Source of the DNA: Papilionanthe hookeriana x Papilionanthe teres | Taxonomy: Eukaryota; Streptophyta; Magnoliopsida; Asparagales; Orchidaceae | DNA: 64,000 nt | Direction of reading: 5' to 3' | NCBI GenBank assembly: GCA_022702705.1 | Contig: CM040430.1 | Span: forward strand, 69,515,982-69,579,981 | In this document: positions 33,231 through 45,572 of the stretch, one piece after another | How the letters are laid out: each line of letters begins with the position of its first letter | How positions within the stretch are numbered: the first letter of the stretch is position 1 | The notes under the pieces: generated by a model | What the model was told of the DNA's origin: nothing | Database searches by the model: none | The model's input: only the letters and a program-made list of their open reading frames with translations | Translations under genes and position numbers: made by a program

Positions 33231-34180
33231 AATTACTTTAATATCACCCAGAGTCCATCCAAAAGCTTCTTATACTTTTTTAATGTATCCATTAATTTTT
33301 GTTCTTAAATTTCATTTAAGTTTGAGGATACAATTATTGGTAATGTTGAAAACTCTCCTAAAAATAAATATTTCAAATGATTTGGAATATTTTTTAATTT
33401 AAGCTCAGGGGGTTTTACAATAGATGGAATTAATATTTCATTTTTTGGTGCTGTTGAATCGAGCGTTTCAAATTGTTCCTGAATAAAATCAGCTTCTTCG
33501 CTATCAATTTCATCATAATTATCCTTTTCCATGTCTTCTTTTTCTTCAAAGTTTTCCTTGAAAATTTCTTTTCTCAAATAATCACATATATCCATTCTGA
33601 AACATTCATCATCTTTTTCTATTGAAGGATATTTCATTGACTTTGAGATGTTAAAAGTTACTTCTTGATCATTTATTCTCATAATCAATTCTCCTTTTTG
33701 AACATCTATCATGACTCTTCCTGTAGCTACAAATGGTCTTCCTAAAATGATAGGTATTTCCTTATCTTCTTCCATATCTAAAATGATAAAATCCACAGGA
33801 AAGATAAATTTATCAACCTTGACCAAAACATCTTCTACAACTCCTTTAGGATGTGTAATAGATCGATCAGCTAACTGTAGAGTTACAGAAGTTGGTGCAA
33901 TCTTTCATATTCCTAACCTTTTAAAAGTCGATAAAGGCATTAAACTTATGCTAGCTCCCAAATCACATAATGCTCGCCCATAAAATTTTTCACCAATAGC
34001 ACACGAGATAGTGAAACTACCAAGATCTTTAAGTTTTTCAGGAAGCTTTCTCTGAATTATAGCACTATGCTCTTAACTGTGTGCAACGGTCTCATGATCT
34101 AGTAACTTTCTCTTTTTGTTGAGTATATTCTTCATAAATTTAACATAATCAGGCATTTGTTCCAAAGCTTCAACAAAAGG
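33231..34180 (-). pseudogene. E0 protease and linker
   Basis: Protease active site LCDLGASISLMPLS at about 33930-33970, with a TGA stop shortly after (RLGI, near 33905). The open frame 33826-33305 contains DFIILDMEEDKEIPIILGRP, the protease flap-to-ILGRP strand, and an acidic linker (EDMEKDNYDEIDSEEADF). Same order as in E1. Confidence 0.85.
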
Positions 34181-34185
34181 AATAT

Positions 34186-35801
34186 TTATTGATAATTTTT
34201 TAAGATATCTAAAAATTTAGCAAATATTTTTCCCTTATCTTGTTGCATTAGTCTTTGAGGAAATGGTGGTGGTGGTCTTTCAACAGTAATTTTCATAGGT
34301 TTCAGAGGAAAATCAGGATATAAACTTTCGTTTTCTCCTTCAGTTTCTTTTCTTTCCTTTTCAATTACAGTTTCTTTATGAACACTTGTTTCCAACTCTT
34401 TTCCACTTCTCAATTGAATAGTCTTGATATGTTCTTTGTTTTGATTTTTAGGATTTACTTCAACATTGCTAGGTAAAGTTCCAACAGGTCTATTGCTCAA
34501 TGCAGTAGCAATTTGCCCTAATTGGTTTTCTATGTTTTTAATAGCAGCTCCTTGACTTTGTAATTGATTACCCATATTCAAAACTAGTTCTTCCATAGAT
34601 AACTTCTTCTCCTTAAATTGTGAATTATTATAAAAACCTGGTGGATTAGAAGGTCTATAATTGGAATTACCTTGATTGTTTGTATTTCCTAATGGGTTTA
34701 CAGGATTGTTCCCCCATTGAGGATTAACAGGATTAGCATTACCTTGGTTATTCCAATTAAAGTTTAGATGATTCTTCCAACATTGATTATAATAATTTGA
34801 ATAAGGGTTATTTTGTCTATTATTTATCAAATTTATAGTTTCATATGAAGATTGAGCATCTACAATTTGTCCCAATGAATTTTCTTCTAACACTGGAGGT
34901 GTCTGAGAACGATTCATTCCGTATTGTCTATTTTCTTTGAAAGAGCAGCAATTTGAGAAACTATCATAGTTAAAGCATCTGAATCATGAATACTGGCTAC
35001 TCTTTTAGGATTTACCTTTCAGCAGGCCATTGAAAATTATTAGTAGTCATTTCTTCAATTAAAGCATAAGCTTCTTCAAAAGGTTTAGACATTAGTGATC
35101 CACCGCCAGCAGCGTAAATGATGGATCTAAGAGATCCTACTAATCCATTATAAAAATTTTGAATAATTAACCAATCTGGTAGAGCATGATGTGGGCATCT
35201 TCTAAGAATTTCTTTAAATCTTTCCCAAAATTCATATATCGATTCTCCCTCATACTGACTGAAAGATGTAATATCGTTTCTAAGCTTAGCAGTCTTAGAA
35301 GGTGGAAAATATTTTGATAAGAATTTTTGTGAAAGTTCTCCCCAAGTTCTAATAGATGCAGGTGCTAAAGAATTTAACCAAGCTTTAGCCTTATCCTTTA
35401 GTGAAAAAGGAAAAAGTCTAAGTCTGACAGCATCATGAGACATTCTGTCATATTTAAAAGTAGCACAAGTCCTAGAAAACTTGTAAGATGTAAATGAGGA
35501 TCTTCATTTGAAGTTCCACCGTATTGGTTGTTTTTTACAATTTGGATAATTTCAGGTTTAAGCTCAAATGAATTAGCGGCTACATTAGGATTTTGGATAG
35601 TTAAGTGAATTTCATCTAATGTAGGGTTAGCGCAATCTCTTAGTGGTCTAGGTTGATGTTCATTTTATATTCTTTGGTTGTTTATGTTGTTTTCCATTAT
35701 TTCAGAATTTCTAGGTTCTTTTCTAGTTTTATAATTCTCCTAACAGTGTGTTCTAACTTCGAATCGTAGGGTATAAGATTTTCAGAACCAAATTTACGCA
35801 T
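34186..35801 (-). pseudogene. E0 gag
   Basis: ATG at 35801 (MRKFGSENLIPY). The gag domain is uninterrupted in 35443-35012: VRLRLFPFSLKDKAKAWLNS, SIRTWGELSQKFLSKYFPPS, ESIYEFWERFKEILRRCPHH. The frame 34917-34186 (243 codons) is N/Q/P-rich, then has LVLNMGNQLQSQGAAIKNIE and a basic C-terminal RSGKELE and RPPPPFPQRLMQ. A stop near 35690 and breaks at 35445 and 34920-35010 disrupt it. No zinc knuckle is visible, as is usual for Athila-type gag. Confidence 0.88.
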
Positions 35802-35907
35802 ACAATCGAAATCATTCCACAGAAAAACAGTTAACTAAATAAGTTGTAATTCTATTAAAAGTTTTTCTAACAGTCCTAAATTGTTCGTTACACTTATTAT
35901 GTTATAT

Positions 35908-35925
35908 TCTCCGGCAACGGCGCCA
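35908..35925 (-). promoter_or_regulatory. E0 primer-binding site (tRNA-Asp)
   Basis: Minus strand TGGCGCCGTTGCCGGAGA, 17 of 18 matches to the tRNA-Asp 3' end, 2 nt from the LTR. Confidence 0.92.
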
Positions 35926-35927
35926 AA

Positions 35928-37568
35928 TGACTTGGGGGCGACTCCGCGCACTTAACGTAATTTTAATTTTTGTAACAAGTATATAATATATCTTATAATC
36001 GTAGAGTTACTCATCAACACAAGAATACGTATCGCTCAAGTAATACAGGGCTCTAGTGGAGTCCTGGATATCGATCCCACAGGGAATATATTAGAGGCTA
36101 GGAGCTAGGATTATAGAACCCAATTCAGAATCACAACTTGTAAATTGAAATTGTCTATCTGTCACTATGTTGCAATCGATAATAATATGCAATTTTAATA
36201 AACCAATTCTACTATCAGATAACTAATTCTACTAATAAAGTGAAGTTCAAATATATAAGCAAGAATCTTTCTCCTTTGTTAAGAAATTTAAGTGAATGGA
36301 TAATTAGAAGTAGTTTAAAACGGTATTGTGCCAAATAGGAGCATACCTATTTTTTACCTTTTGGTCTAGGCATAAAGAACATTGACTAATCCTATGCTTG
36401 GTTACTGAATCTGCTGCAAGGCTGGGAGGATACTGGCTCTCACTTCGAAGCTCCCACGTTCCCCTCTCCTGAGGGCTGACATCTACACTTCAGCACCCAA
36501 ACGATAGGACTGAATTAAGGATTTTAGTCTGTCACTCTAAAATCTCCAATTCTACGCTCGATGAATATTATTTCCCTAATTATTTGCACCCTACTTCCAA
36601 GGACTTTGACCTCCCTGAATCTCAGATGTAATCTCTACTTTAGTTGTTAAACTCAACATATTTTAACTAATCAATTAGCCAGATAGAAAGTAAATTAAGA
36701 TTTAAGTAAAATATTATCACAACTTCTTTAAACTTTTTCTTAGCGCACTAATTCAAATTACCATTTCACAAAAATATCAAAACAAGGAGAAAGAAAGAAA
36801 AACTACTCAGATTTCATGGAGAGGATATGATAAAACTTGGATTTCATATATAAAAATATTGTTCCACAGACTAAAATAAGTAAACACAACTTATCTTAAA
36901 TTCCTCCACAAGCAAACTCCTTAATGTTCCTCTGAATCTATTCCTTTCTTTACAGAATGCAGAATTCTCCTTTGAAACGGCAATGTGGAAGAAATCTCTC
37001 ACTTCCACTCCACTCTTACAATCTCTCGAAGAATTCCTCACAAATATCTCTAATTTGAACTCACTGACTAACACTCTAAACTCTATGTGGACTCACTAGA
37101 CTCACACACTTGACTCTCTAATGGATTAGATTGACACATGGTGGACACAAATGGACGCTAGTGGACCCTTTATTCAGCCCAAAATTATTTTTTTTAAGTA
37201 AATGAAGAGTCTCCAAGAGTTTTCTAAGCATCCCTTTAAAAATCATCCACATTCAATGCACCTTGTGAGAGAACCGACTTTCCCGCCATCGGCGGGCTCG
37301 AGCTCGCTGTCGGCGGCCTTCTAGAATACTTAGCCTTGGACCCTTCTGCATAAACCCCACTGTTGGCGGCCTCGATATTGTCGTCGACGCCCTAGATCAA
37401 ATCTTCACAATGTTGGTCCTTTTCGCTCCAAATTCTCTCCTTTTTACATACTTTTGCTCCAATGTCCTTAAATCTTCATATTTGCAACAAATCATCAAAA
37501 ATACCCTTCTTTAAAGTGCAATATCATCAAAATAAGCCTGAAAATCTTAACATATTTTCAGTGGGTCA
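35928..37568 (-). repeat. E0 5' LTR, 1641 bp
   Basis: Counterpart of 10701-12426. GC-palindrome cluster at 37283-37395 (CCCGCCATCGGCGGG, CTCGCTGTCGGCGG), shortened by about 75 bp against the left copy. Conserved Athila block near 36015-36090. Confidence 0.9.
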
Positions 37569-37573
37569 GAAAT

Positions 37574-37681
37574 CTACGTAAATGATGTGCTGGTAAAAAG
37601 TAAAATTTCCTAACGACATATAAAAGACCTAACAAAAACATTTGAAACTCTTAAAAGATTACCATGAAGTTGAACTCCCTG
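37574..37681 (+). pseudogene. T reverse transcriptase, fragment 2
   Basis: Reads YVNDVLVKSK (YxDD box with D to N change at the first Asp), then HIKDLTKTFETLKR and, after small breaks, MKLNS. This is the RT palm and thumb start of a Tat-type element, in phase with fragment 1 (ends 10700) and fragment 3 (starts 57824). The loss of one catalytic Asp shows T was dead or decaying. Confidence 0.8.
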
Positions 37682-37685
37682 TGTT

Positions 37686-37706
37686 GACCTCATTTTTGAT
37701 GAGGTC
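37686..37706. repeat. Hairpin at the E2 LTR terminus
   Basis: GACCTCAT-TTTTG-ATGAGGTC: perfect 8-bp stem, 5-nt loop, 4 nt inside the LTR end. Confidence 0.8.
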
Positions 37707-38229
37707 TTCTCTTCTTTTTTTAGTACTTAGGATCTAGCCTTAGGCTTTTCCTTTGACTATCCTAGAGGATTAGAATTGAGACCCACCACTTAGAAATTCA
37801 AACCACTTCTTAACTCCCCGCAAACTCCACAAACTTGATCGTAGACCCCTAATCACCTAGAGGGTTGAAATCAAATGTGGAAGTTTAAAGGATGAGTTCC
37901 TATAGGACTCTTCGCCTTAGGACCGCCCTGGCGGCCCGGGTCTCGGTGAAAGGGCCGACTTACACTCACACTACACTTATACACTACACTTTCACACACT
38001 TCCTAAAACCACACCCATACCTAACTTCGACCTCACGACTCATGAAGGTGATTCACATGGATGGTCCTTAACCCCTAAGCCCTCGCAAGCAGGGTTAGGA
38101 ACAACATAGTGAATGCCTCAAATGAGTCCTCTCATGGCTCATATAGGCTTAACATGGCTTCATGGCTAAACCAAAATGATTTCATTCCACTTATATTTAC
38201 CCAATCTTCAATTTTCTAATTTTTTAATT

Positions 38230-39420
38230 TTTTGACCCCGGGGACACTACACCCGCCTAACCTACCCAAAATCCTTGAAATTACCCAAATTTTTCAAAAT
38301 TCTCCAAAATCACCCAAATTCCTCAAAACCAATCCCAAACATTCCCATATCACTCAAATTAATCATTCATAACCAAAAATTCGAAAAATACCTCCCAATA
38401 CCCTCCAAATACCCAAAATGCCCCTCCTAGCCAAAAAATCCAAAAATTTAGAAAATTCCCAGAAAATTCCAGAAAATCCCAAATATTCCCAATTTCATTT
38501 TGTTCAACTACACCATGGGCCAATTTTGTCAATTTACTTTACTTTTGTCAAAATCCCCAATTTGACCCATTATAACCCAAAGTGAACCCAATGTCAAACC
38601 AAACCTACCCAATTGACCCAAATTCTGGTCCAATTCAATTCTAAACTTCACTTAAACATCCCCAACACCAATCTAGACCAAATCCAAGCCCAATTTGATT
38701 GGCATTTGAACCCAATTTCATTTTGGACCTTAAAGCCCAATTTGGACCCATGACCCAAACTTAGCCCAAACTCACCCAATTCAACTCCAATTAACCCCAA
38801 ACCTTTTCTAAACCTTCCTTAACATCCCCACAAACAAAAAACTAACATTATTTGCCAAAATTTAGACCCAAACCCCACTCAAACTCAACCCAAATCTAAA
38901 AGACCCAATTTTGACCTAAACCCAAACCTAACCCAAACAAGCTCAAACCCCAAAATCAAAACCCAACCAAAGCCAAAACCTCTTTGAAACATTCCCATAA
39001 ACATTTAACAACATTAATTTTACATCAATTTCAACCTTAGCCCAACAATGGCCCAAGTTAGCCCAATTTGACCTACATTGGCCCATTTACCAAAGAGGTC
39101 CAAATTCAACCCAATTCAAACCCAAATCATTCCAAACTCATTTCAAATCATTCATGACATACCCCTAAACCAAACCCAACAATTATTTGGCCTAAGCCTT
39201 TACCAAACTTTCATCCTAAAGTCCATTTTAAATCCAAAGCCCACTTCCCTAAACCATTTTAAAAGCCTATCTTCACTAAATTTTAAAGGCCCAAAATTCA
39301 TACAAAGCCCACATGACACTCTTCTTCATCATGACTTCAATTAAAACCATCCCTAAAGTTCCAATCAAATATAAATTTATTCTAAATCAAGCTTCATGCT
39401 AACCTCTCATACATTTATCA
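38230..39420. repeat. G-poor, CCCAAA-rich stretch in the E2 LTR
   Basis: About 1.2 kb with very few guanines on the plus strand and endlessly varied CCCAAA/CCCAAT/ACCCAA words. No gene; the ORF at 39078-39344 is an artefact of the low stop-codon density. Confidence 0.7.
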
Positions 39421-40043
39421 AAAATGCCAAAATCCATTTTCATACAAGTAAGCCAAGCTATTCCCAAGCCATGAGCAAGCCTTGAAGCCATGCACAAGCC
39501 ACATGAAGCCATGGGATTCACTTTACACATCATCATACTATTAATTGCAAAAGGAGGAGCCTCTTTTTAAACCCCCTTAAAAAGGTTTTAACCCTTTTAA
39601 TGCTTCACCTTAATCCATGATTAATCCAAATATTCATGGATGGTGACTTCACTACCCTTTCCTAGCTGACTCATCTGACCTCCCCCAGCCCAAATCAGTC
39701 CCTTGGTGGGTGCACCAAACCCAATTACATGAGTTGACTAAAATCAACCCAAAATGGCCTCTCCCCCATACCATTTTAATCCAAGCCCTTTACACATGTC
39801 CATGGCCAATTGACTGCACAAACCTCCAGCCCTGACCCACCCGGACCCGAGGGTGACCCATGCCTCGCTGGCCACCACTCGGATCTCCGAAAACACCACA
39901 CCCGAGAGCTCACATGTGAGCCAACATTGAAATTCTCCCTCGCCGAGTCGCCCCATGCCCAGCGGGCCATCGCACTGTTCTTCCCTTGCCAAGAGCAGCT
40001 GATCCCGAGCCCTAATCTCCCCGGGAGAGCCTCCAACTTCTCC

Positions 40044-40051
40044 TATTTAAA
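40044..40051 (+). promoter_or_regulatory. E2 LTR TATA box
   Basis: TATTTAAA followed by a CACCACCCC stretch, in a GC-rich setting typical of an LTR promoter. Transcription would start near 40075-40085. Confidence 0.55.
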
Positions 40052-40859
40052 CACCACCCCTCTCAGCCACGGAAGAGGTGCCGAACCAACCTTAAGGAAA
40101 CTCGCCAAAATCATTCCGTACCACTCTCCACACATAGATCATTTGATTCCCACTGGATTCCAGCCTCAATTCCTCCACATCGAGCTCAATTTCGAGTTCA
40201 AATTTCAAGCATAAAAACCAGGACACTTCTTCACAAGTGGGCCAATCCCCAAATCGATTGGTCCTACACCTTCACTCGTACCAAGAGAAGAATTTTACCA
40301 AAGCAAAAGCCCCTCACCAGTGCCAGCCATTGCTTCCAGCCTCCAAGCTTTGTGGATCGGGCTTGGTCGAAATCATACCTAGACAATTCACTGTGCCAAG
40401 GACTTCATCCGGAGCTTGCTTCGGACCCAATCGAAGGTGACACAACTCTCGCATCGAAGCTTCACTTTCTGAGCAAAGGTATGGACTCACTCTTCTTCCC
40501 AAGCTTACATAGATTCTCCATTTAATTTGAGTCAATTTCAATACATGTTTACCGTATGGATGTGTTCGTCTCCTCAAGACAAATCCATAGAGCATAAGAA
40601 CATGAAAATCCATCGAGAATCGAGCGAGAAATTGTGGTTAGAAGGTCGACGGTCACGGTGCACACCCGCCGTAGACGATGACCAGGAGCCGTCGGATCGA
40701 GCGTGTATCAAGTGGACGGTCTGGATTGAGCCGGACAGCGCGTTGGTACGTAAACCGCGGGGCCCTGGATGGCGGCGCCGAATCAGAAGACGACACGCGG
40801 CGTTTCGGAGATGCCTAGGTTGAGCTGGCGCCGCGTGGATAAGTAGGAAATTAGGGTAT

Positions 40860-42711
40860 TTTTTATTTATTTAATTCCCTAAACTTCAAAAATACATAAC
40901 TTTGTGTAGAAAAATCATAAAAATAAAATAAAAATACCCTCTTGCTCAGTGAACAGGGGAGAATAATGTAGAAATCATTTAATTTCATTGAGTATTTGAT
41001 TTTTAATAATTTATTTACTCTCTGCACATTTTCAATTCTCCATGCATGTATACAATTCACCATGGCATGAGACCATGTGGCTTTTAAGCCTTCGAATTCG
41101 GGAACATTCCCCGAATTTTCCAAAGTTAGAGGCCATTCCTATGAAGAGTTATTGATTTTTCAATTCTAGGTTACTATTCTGAGTATTTTAATTCTAATAA
41201 TTAGCATACTGTGAAATAAATTCTAGGAAAATTTGGTGATGTTTATTATGACCAGAGGACCCAAGGAAAAATAGGTTTTGAGTTAACTCACTGAATAACC
41301 CTAATCGGCTTAAACACCCAAAATGGAGCTTTAATTAATTAGAGCTAATCATACATCAAATTGACTTGAAATTAATTCTCCACTGACTTTTAGGATCAGA
41401 GGAACCCACCATAAAAGCTTGAAGTCAATTGGACTCTAGTTAGCCCTATCAAATGGGCTGATTAAGCCATTTAGCCAAAATTAAACTTAAAAAATTCATA
41501 ATTTTCAAAATACTTTTCAAAAATTCACCAAATTGGTTTTGGAGCCTCTATGATATCAGGGGAATTTAAAAAAATTAAAATTGCAATTTTCTAAAAAAGT
41601 TGATTTTTTGCATTATTTTAATATTTTTAATAATTAAAAAATAATAAAAATCACAAAAATAATAAAATTCATCAAAACTGTCACATTTTGAATTTTAATC
41701 ACTTAGGAACAAACCCCATATTTTTCTTAAGTCTCTATGATAAGATATTAAATTTTAAAGCCCTAAGGTAATTTTAAAAAATAAAAAAATGTATTTTCTA
41801 GCATTTCCACTAAAATAATTCTAATAAATCAAAAAAAAATAGAAAATTGTAAAAATTGGTTCTCTGATTTCCTTGATATCAGAGAGATTTTTGAAAAATA
41901 TAAAATTCATTTTTCAACCTTTATTTTATTTTTAAATTAGTTAATACTGCAAAATTCAAAATAACTATAATAAAAAGGATATAATTCAAAAAATCACCAA
42001 AATTGGTCCAAGTGGTCCTCTGGTTATTAGGAATGTCCCATAATTTTCTTAAGGACAGAAATTTTCCCTTGGTCATGTTATTGAATTTTCCTTAGAAATC
42101 CCTATTTTCTACAAAAAATAATTATATAAATAAATTAGATACAGAAAAACCACATTTTCTCCTCTAATGTCTTGATTGACATATGAGTGAAGTCACATAA
42201 AAATTTCAAATTCATTTGAGCTCAATTTAGTGAGTTATGAAATTATTAAGCTTGAAGGGCAAAATGGTAATTAAAATTTTTAACCCTTAATTAAAACTTT
42301 AGGCTTAATAAAATGAAAGAGTAAAATATTTGATCCTAATCTGATTTGGATGATTGAAATTTAAATAATTAAAGGTAGAAACCTACCAAATAATTTAAAA
42401 ATAATTAAAATAAAACCTAAATCAAATAATTAATTAAATTTGGAAGAATAATGAAAAATTGGAATTATTAAAATAAGGATATTATTAGGAAGAGATTTGT
42501 TCTTTAATTTAAGAATCCCTAAATTAATCACTTCAATAATATTTAATTCCTAATTAAAATGATAATCCAAATTTAAAATTTAAAATGCTAAAAGACTTAA
42601 TCATTAAATTAAATTAAAGTTAAATTATTTAAATTAAATCTTTTTAAAATTTCAATTAAATTAATACTTTAACAATTAAAATTAAATCATCTTTAAAACA
42701 TAAAAAATAGA
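40860..42711. other. AT-rich LTR sequence of E2, no gene
   Basis: A/T-rich non-coding; nothing recognised beyond LTR context. Confidence 0.5.
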
Positions 42712-43090
42712 ATATTAAATTAAAATTAAAAATAAAATAAAATTAAAATTAAAATTAAATTAAATTAAATTAAAATTAAAATTAAATTAAATTAAATTAA
42801 ATTAAAACATATTAAATTAAATCAAATTAAATCAAATTAAATTAAATTAAATTAAATAAAATTAAATTAAATTAAGTTATATTAAATTAAATTAAATTAA
42901 ATTAAATTAAATTAAATTAAATTAAATTAAATTAAATCATATTAAATTAAATTAAATTAAATTAAATTAAATTAAATTAAATTAAAAAAATAAAATCAAG
43001 TTAAAATTAAAATTAGATTAAATTAAATAAATTAAGTTAAAATTAAAACTAAACCAAATTAAATTAAATTAAAGTTAAATTAAATTGAAT
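42712..43090. repeat. (ATTAA)n pentanucleotide satellite-like tract
   Basis: Nearly 380 bp of ATTAA/TTAAA units with a few AAATC and AAAAT variants, inside the E2 LTR. Prone to length change. Confidence 0.92.
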
Positions 43091-45205
43091 TAAAAATAAC
43101 ATCACCTAAGACATAAAGAATTCAAAAATAAATCTAAAACAACTTCAACACTATTCCAAACTTAAACCCATTAACTCGAAATTAAATTAAATCATAAATC
43201 ACTTAACATCAATTCGCCCTCGAAAGCTTTCGTTGTCATAACTCCTAAACTGAGTGTTAAGTGAGGTGTTACTTCACTTATATGATATTCAAATGTCCTA
43301 GTTCACCGAGCAAGATAACAAAACCCGAACTCCTGACGATTAATTCATTTCGTATAATTAAATTCTCTTGACTTAAAATAATCCTAGAAATATCAAAAGA
43401 TGTTTAAGACTCGTTATAAGCACTTCCTCGATATGATAAGATATTTATAAGAACAATTAAACTTAATTGTTCTTCGATGAAGAAAATCGTCCTCAAACCC
43501 AAAATACAAGAACCTAGACGTCATAGGAGGCGACTAGCCATGTGATTAGGAACTTGGTAAAAACTATAACCCTTCCCTTAGCTTTACCTAGGAACTTGCT
43601 TTAAATGCTTAAATATTCTAATTGTGTTTTAAGTGCAGCTTGGATGACGAGAAGACCCTCCAGTACGCTTTTATTTTATTGCAATTTACCTTATTGCAAT
43701 TTATTTAATCGCATCGCACTTACCTTTCTGCATGATAAACAACTGTTGCATGAAAACCAAAACCTTTAGGATAGTCCCTAAAACCGAAACCAAAACTAAA
43801 TTAAAAGTCATTACAAGATAAAATTCACCGCCACAATATTTCAAAATATAAAACAACTCAAAATTTAATCACAAACAGAACAACAAAACTACAACTACAA
43901 CTAAATTAAAACGTCTTGTTGGATAATCGGGAATACCTCTGCTGATGTAACCTACGTGTTGCTAACGGGATTTCCCACTGCCTAAATGAAAGTGTGGAAC
44001 TCATTTAGTTGAGTTTAGCAAATTCATCCGGACTAAGTGAATCCGATAAAAATAACGATGTCGGAAGGATGGAACCGCGGGATCTTAACCTGTGTTGTTA
44101 TAATCAACTTTAAGATTTGTTTTAATTAAAACATAAAAAACACTTGGAAACTAAGACTTTCTCTAAACCGAACACTTCTCTCATCTCTCGACTTATGACT
44201 TCTAAAACTAAACCTCTACAACAACAAGGAGCTCTGAGCATGGTGGGCAAGACGGCCATCGTCATCAGCAAAACTCGACTCTACTTCAACTAAACCATTC
44301 TTAGAATTAAATAACCAAGCCATAGGACTTCGAGGTAGTTTGCCTAGTGCAACATAAATCCTCAACCTTTTGTTAGGCACTTGCATTGCAAATTAAGCCC
44401 TAACCGGTCTTAGGTTTCCGAGGTAGTCGTCTGATACGACATAAACCCTCACATCTTCAAGGCTATTTCGCATGATCGCATCATACGAATATAAGTCCTA
44501 ATTAATTAAAAATTGGCAAGATCAAAACATTAAATAAACATTAGGCCTTTCCTAAATTCAAGCCAAACAATAGGATAGTCAGGAAATTACCGAAGCTCGC
44601 TTCAAATCTGTGATTTCTCCTACCTTTTCTTCCTTTGAATTCTCAAAATAAAATGTTCCAAATTTGATCCATTCCTTATTGAAAATTCCAAAATTCAAAT
44701 CCTTTAAAAACCTTAAACTTTGTAATTCTTGAGAGCAGAACTACTGATTATTATCGAGAATTTTCTTAAATGATTCCTTCATTTAGGATGTAATTAACTA
44801 TAGGGGCTTGCCCTTATAGGGAATTTTAAGAACCCATTTAATATAAACCCTGCTTAATTCCTTTATATTAAGCAGGGGAACTTGTTGGCTTATAAAATTG
44901 GTTCGCAGACCAAACGGATGTCACAAATCTCCTAGTTTATTTAATCGAGCCCCATCATCAAGCAAGTGTGTCTATTCTTCGGGATAGTACACATGGTTTG
45001 TGGTGCGGTGCTCGTTTATATAAACTATTCTGGATGTGAGATCAGCTTGATTTCATATCTTAAAATTTTCAAATTTAAAATTATTTTCAAAAAAAAAATA
45101 CTACTTTTCAAATTATTTATTTAAATTAAATCTAAAATTCGCCGACAATTTCTGTAGGCGACCCTTTTTCAAAAATACAACACATAACCTAAAAATATGC
45201 CGACA
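43091..45205 (+). other. Distal part of the E2 LTR (U5 side), no gene
   Basis: Non-coding. The last 270 bp (from about 44933) are shared with the 3' end of E2 and contain the inverted pair TAGTTTA...TAAACTA used in the 3'-end rearrangement. Confidence 0.6.
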
Positions 45206-45210
45206 ATTTC

Positions 45211-45228
45211 TGGCGACTCCGCTGGGGA
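45211..45228 (+). promoter_or_regulatory. E2 primer-binding site (tRNA-Arg type)
   Basis: TGGCGACTCCGCTGGGGA, 5 nt after the LTR end. It is complementary to the CCA-tailed 3' end of plant tRNA-Arg(ACG) except for one position, as I recall that tRNA. tRNA-Arg priming is known in Tat/Ogre-type elements. Confidence 0.75.
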
Positions 45229-45572
45229 AAATTCCTCTCTCCATTTTTAATCGTATAGCTTCGCTTTCAAAATCGTAGTGTATCCATGTCCCTAGTGGGT
45301 CAAACTACCCTTCTTTCCGTTGGAATACTATGTTCATTTCTACCTCGAACGAGTATAGCCAACATTCTCTCGGATTTAGGAGCCATCGTTTAGACACCCC
45401 CAAACAGAGAGGTTCCGAGATCCTTTTACCTCATTTCGAGGTGGGGTGGACCCCCAATAAGTGTTAGTTTAGGAGCGGTCCTTCGAGTCGAGAAGTCTTG
45501 CATAAGACTTTCTTTCCTTTCCAATTATGAATCGGATTCCTTACCCTTTTCGATTCTTTTCTTTTCGTCCCG

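Larger units (their letters stand above)
10701..37568 (-). mobile_element. E0: Athila-type Ty3/Gypsy retrotransposon, split by E1
   Basis: LTRs at 10701-12426 (3') and 35928-37568 (5') share long stretches and both run from TGACTTGGGGGC to GTGGGTCA. A tRNA-Asp-type primer site adjoins the right LTR, gag-pol reads leftwards on the minus strand and two non-pol ORFs follow, which is the Athila layout. The flanks AAAAT (10696-10700) and GAAAT (37569-37573) are a 5-bp target duplication with one change. E1 (16577-30426) sits within ORF A. Without E1 the element is about 13 kb. It lacks most of RT (see 33222-33230). Confidence 0.9.
37682..45205 (+). repeat. E2 5' LTR, apparent 7.5 kb
   Basis: The right boundary is firm: the last 270 bp recur at 57555-57823 and the primer site follows. 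The left boundary rests on TG at 37682, the target duplication and the resumption of T RT. TATA box TATTTAAA at 40044-40051 in a GC-richer zone (39660-40830) marks the promoter; frames here, such as 39810-40214, are not genes. No internal boundary of another element was recognised, but a further nested insertion inside these 7.5 kb cannot be excluded because no full second LTR is available for comparison. Confidence 0.65.

Noticed and set aside
39810..40214. 134-codon open frame in a GC-richer region
   Set aside because: It overlaps open frames on the other strand, has no domain and lies in the LTR promoter zone of E2 around a TATA box.
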